Source: Cladorrhinum sp. PSN259
Lineage: Eukaryota; Ascomycota; Sordariomycetes; Sordariales; Podosporaceae
Assembly (NCBI GenBank): GCA_033725935.1
Contig: MU867079.1
Span: forward strand, 412,366-476,365
Length of the DNA stretch: 64,000 bases
Reading direction: 5' to 3'
This document shows positions 60,345-64,000 of the stretch, in pieces. Each line of letters starts with the position of its first letter. Position 1 is the stretch's first letter. Both the position numbers and the translations under genes were made by a program. Under the pieces are notes generated by a model that worked only from the letters and a program-made list of their open reading frames with translations, ran no database searches and was not told the DNA's origin.

Positions 60345-61778
60345 AAAATGAATTCGTCAGTAAGATGGAGATTATAGACTGGCGGGTCGGCCGTCGCCGG
60401 TCTTGATGTTGTATTGTACTTAACTCCTTTTGGCTTTGGGGGAGGATGGAGTGAGTGAGGCTCAGTTCAACATAGCTCATCACGCTTTAGGGGCCGTGAT
60501 CTTTAGTAGTACGATATAGGGGGCATCAGGTATCTAGGGGGGGGGGGGAGAGATTCTTTACACACGCCTGTTACATCACTAAGAGAGATCGACATCGGCA
60601 AACTCCTTGACCCTTGGGGGATAGATGTTGTTTACCACTCACCCTAAATCCATCACCAGCAAGACAATGACATCGATACCCCTGATCTTTGTCAGGCTCA
60701 TTGCATCACTACACACCTCAAAATCCAAAATTCCCATCAAAAAAAGGCATCAAATATCGAGTTCCCATCGGAATTCGGATCCAAGTCGAACCGATTTCGC
60801 ATCCAAAAAGCGTGATATGATACTCCAAACCTACTTCTGTTCGCTCTTCCCGTCAGCGATCGGGGTGATTCAACAAAACTGCTCTCTTCGAAAAAAGGGC
60901 TGAGCAAATACTACCCTATCTCGCACACTCCCTCCATCCCTCCCTCCCTCCCTGCTTGCCCTTCAAACAATATCCCCACGTTCACAGCCTCCCTCAGCCT
61001 TCCCAAAAGAAAATGAATTTATTTAATTTATCTATAGAAATTCCTTCCAACCAAAATCAAGAAATTTAGTGCTCACTCCTTCGAAAACCCCCCAATCGAA
61101 TCTAATCCAATCCTTCTGAGGTGAACCCTCCAAAAAAGAATATTTGCTCGCAGTGGAGAGTGTTCTCGAAAAAGGCTCCATTCAGTTGGTGATATCACAT
61201 GGGGGCCGTGATGGAACATGGGGTGCCTTAACGTAAATGCGAGCGTGATGACGCTAAATGAAATGCAATACCACGACGCGATGTAACGGAAGCAAACGTT
61301 GGGATAACCCTTCTAGAAGGTTTCCTATTGGGGAGCAGGGCACTTTGGCTCGGTGAAATAAGAAGCTGATTTGAACGGAGGAGCCGCGATCAAAATTGGT
61401 AGGACTACGTAGTAGAAAAGACGTCATGGGATGGAATGCGAATTCATGGGACGCGTATACAAGATAAAAAGTTGTGTGAGTGGAGGTTGTATCCGGATGG
61501 TACGGTAAAAGTTGTTTTGGGGGTAGGTGTTTACAGGTCTTGGTGTGTGCAAATGGGCTGAGAAAGTCGGCGATGCCGATAAGCGAATTCACATTCTGAA
61601 CCAATAATGGGATGAGGTATCGGGTCTGTAAGGCAGAAATGAGAATGACGATAATGTGCTTTGTGCCACGAGGACATTCTATACCGTGTATCTTGACGAG
61701 CCGCAACCGATTACTCCGAGTATTTTGTCATGGCCACTAAAAACTGCGTATTGCGCTGTAGAAAACGCCCACCACAAA

Positions 61779-64000
61779 TTAACTAACATCCAATGCCATC
61801 ATCTCGGCCTCGTCGTCCTCGTCCATCTCGTAATCACTCTCATCTTTGACGCGTCTGGTGATGGCCATGGCGGCGGCGGCAGCCTGCTGATCCAACTCCA
61901 TCTGATGAGCAGCCTGCAACTCCTGGATCAGATCCTCCTGCATCTTCTTCTGGTGCTTCTTGAGGTGCTCAATGTTCCAAATACTGACGCCCTCCTGGTC
62001 CTTGGTCTTGAACGGCTGAGCCATTCTCCTCAAGAAAACACGTGCGCTGCTGACAGCCATATCCGTGCTGAGATTCGTTTCAGAGTCTCTGATCTCCTGG
62101 TTGATCCACTTGGGAAGCTGGGCTCGTTTCTTCTGGAATCGTCGATCAGCGAGAACCATTAGCCCGTAGTCGTCTTTGCCTCTCAAGACACGACCCAGGC
62201 ACTGTGCAGCATGACGCATAGCATCGAAAGAGAGGAAATCGTTCTCCCTGATGCGATAGGTTTCTCTCAAAAACTCCAGACGAGCCTTGAGAATACGTGA
62301 CTCGGTGTACTGAAAGGGCACGCCGATGCAAAGCACAGTACGCCCATATTGATGGTCAAAATCAATACCCTCAGATACCTTGCCACGCGCGACACAAAGG
62401 AGAACCGCGCCACGTCCATTGCAGCATGCGGTCCGGTAAGTCTCCAGAGCCAGTGAAGTCTCCTGAGCATCAGGTGTCTCCACCAGGATGAGCTTGTACT
62501 TCCACACTTCGTCGAGGATACCCATTCCCTGCCACATGCTGATGATTGACTCCATGTAGAGGTAAGAAGGGAAGAAGACAACCATGCCATCAGGGGTAAT
62601 CTTGGCAAACTCGGTCAACAGGTTCCCGTAGTTTCTGACCACGCTGGGTTCGTTTCGGACTTGGAAGCTTGTTGAGATGCTGGCTTGGTCACTTCCACGA
62701 GTAACAATCATTGGTAAGAATGACTTTCTGGCCAGGGTCATGCTGTACGATTCTTGGACCACCGTCTGAAAGTTGAGCATCTTTGGGTACATCTCAAGTG
62801 GGGAGATTGTACCAGAGGTAATGATGACTGAGCTGAAGCGGTCAAACACCGGCTTGATGGCGATGGCGGCGTCTAGGCAGGTAAAGTGGAGAATCGGGTT
62901 GGGTACCTCTGCCGTGTCAGACTCATACGGCTCGAGAATCAAGAGGAAACCCTTTTCGTATGTTGATACAAGAGTTGCAAATGTCGCAACTTCTTGTAGA
63001 GGTTGGTAATCTTCGATGTTGGTGAGTTCCAACGTTCTTACCAACGAGGTCAACCGCTCGGCACAAAACCTCAGCGGTTTCTTCTCAATGAAGGTATACT
63101 CCTTCAAATGGGCGAGGAAAGATGGTGGGGTTTCTGAGATGACCTGTCGGACTTTCATGCGCGTTTTGAGATACTCGATGAACCGCCTGAGGAATGCAAC
63201 AAAATGTTCGGCTCTCCTGATGTTGCCAGGAATGGCTTCATTGATGAGATCATCCGGGAGAGCTATTGCAGTCAGTAAGCTGAACCGTCGTGGGAGTGCT
63301 GTCTTGTAACATACTGGGATTTGCCATAAAGGAGTCTTCTTGTTGGCAATCATCGCTACCCCTGAGACCTTGAACAAGCTTCTCGTATTCGTCTTGGAGC
63401 TTCTTCTGGTCGGACTCGCGCATCTCATTGATCTTGTTTTCGAGGTTTTGGGCGCCTCTTGTTGCTCTTCTCAAAGAATCCTCAGTGATATCAGTGCTGA
63501 GTGACTCGATGCAAACGTTGTCAATGTTGTGGGCTTCGTCAAAGACAACAATGCAGTCCTTTGACAAGTCTTTCGAGACTCGCTCAGCAATCTTTGGATC
63601 TAGAAGGTAGTGGTACGAGTAGATGATGACATTGCAGTATTGCATCTGTGAAATGAAATTAGTATGTATTTTCCAAGAGATCATCGTGCAAGGAGGCAAA
63701 CCATTCGTCGAGCAGTGAAATAGGGACACTGCTTCTTCTCCTCACCGTAGCGTAATAGACCATCGAGTGTCCAAACGCCATTGGGTACTAGATTGTGAGG
63801 CTCAAGAAGATCGAGGTTCTAGCAATCACGTCAGCAAGCCATCCTTACCAATCTGTGCGGGATCAGGGTTGACAGACATCGTGGTAAATACACGTGTCGA
63901 CCTCCTCCCCCTTCTCTCTCTTCTCCTTGACGAAGCCAGCCGTCAGACTTCGGCAACGGGCATCAACAATACTGCCGCTCTTTTCCCGCTTGACCGAAGG
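61779..64000 (-). CDS. rad3: Rad3/XPD DNA helicase of TFIIH, N-terminus outside window
   Basis: Four exon parts are inferred: 64000-63878 (continuing past the edge), 63818-63702, 63645-63315 and 63262-61779. They join in frame and follow Rad3/XPD order. Seen are iron-sulfur-domain cysteines (DARCRSL, DTCIYHD, KQCPYF), the DEAH box IVVFDEAHNIDNVC, the arch region with a coiled coil (ENKINEMRESDQKKLQ), SVIITSGTISPLEMYP, GRGAVLLCVARGKVSEGIDF and motif VI QCLGRVLRGKDDYG. The C-terminus is acidic (DYEMDEDDEAEMMALDVS). The protein unwinds DNA 5' to 3' in TFIIH for nucleotide excision repair and supports RNA polymerase II initiation. The helicase Walker A lies beyond the edge. The intron at 63819-63877 uses an unusual GTCTGT donor but has a good GCTGAC branch site; the other two are ordinary. 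Confidence 0.93.

Larger units (their letters stand above)
57728..61778. other. convergent intergenic region, about 4 kb
   Basis: No coding frame is convincing. It includes a (CA)n-(TA)n microsatellite at about 58368-58416, T runs, a GCGATGCGATGCGATAC stretch near 59969-59985, a G run at 60538-60549, and three copies of TTACGTGAGATCT. It lies between the 3' ends of the AROM and Rad3/XPD genes. Confidence 0.6.

Overview
The window reads as nuclear DNA of a filamentous ascomycete, most likely a sordariomycete close to Neurospora, Sordaria or Podospora. The reasons are short GT-AG introns of 52-121 nt with CTRAC-type branch sites, divergent histone H3 and H4 genes with introns, a 1564-residue five-domain AROM protein, and Rpn4-type and Rad3/XPD proteins of fungal type. 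The genus is an inference; no rRNA or other marker is present.

Layout. 1-644: C-terminal end of the Uso1/p115 vesicle tether (+). 1992-2469: small secreted six-cysteine protein (+). 3500-5164: an intronless protein made of three phage tail-collar domains (-), foreign-looking in a fungus. 5165-11619: no convincing gene; it holds a palindromic 34-bp tandem array, a pair of decayed LTR-like direct repeats and simple repeats. 11620-13734: Rpn4-like C2H2 transcription factor (-). 13735-22122: an 8.4-kb gene desert. 22123-27398: RNA polymerase I largest subunit (-). 28347-29375: kappa-class glutathione transferase with six exons (+). 30713-31260 and 33145-33595: divergent H3/H4 pair. 35985-36790: secreted proline- and cysteine-rich protein (+). 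40812-42573: hexose transporter (+). 46141-47807: amino-acid permease (+). 47948-51366: a reverse-transcriptase-like RVT protein whose N-terminus is a Bqt4-like APSES/KilA-N domain (-). 52971-57727: pentafunctional AROM (+). 61779 to the right edge: Rad3/XPD helicase of TFIIH, lacking its N-terminus (-).

How the genes relate. Most are unrelated housekeeping genes (secretion, rRNA synthesis, chromatin, transport, aromatic amino acids, repair/transcription). Two places show linked logic. The H3/H4 pair shares a CGAAACGCGC element in the same orientation relative to transcription. The RVT and AROM genes diverge from a common 1.6-kb interval, which is notable because AROM-type genes are under amino-acid control and Neurospora RVT is reported as stress-inducible.

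The most unusual content is the APSES-RVT fusion and the triple tail-collar protein. Coordinates of split genes were worked out by hand from splice signals and reading frame; no alignment or database search was run.
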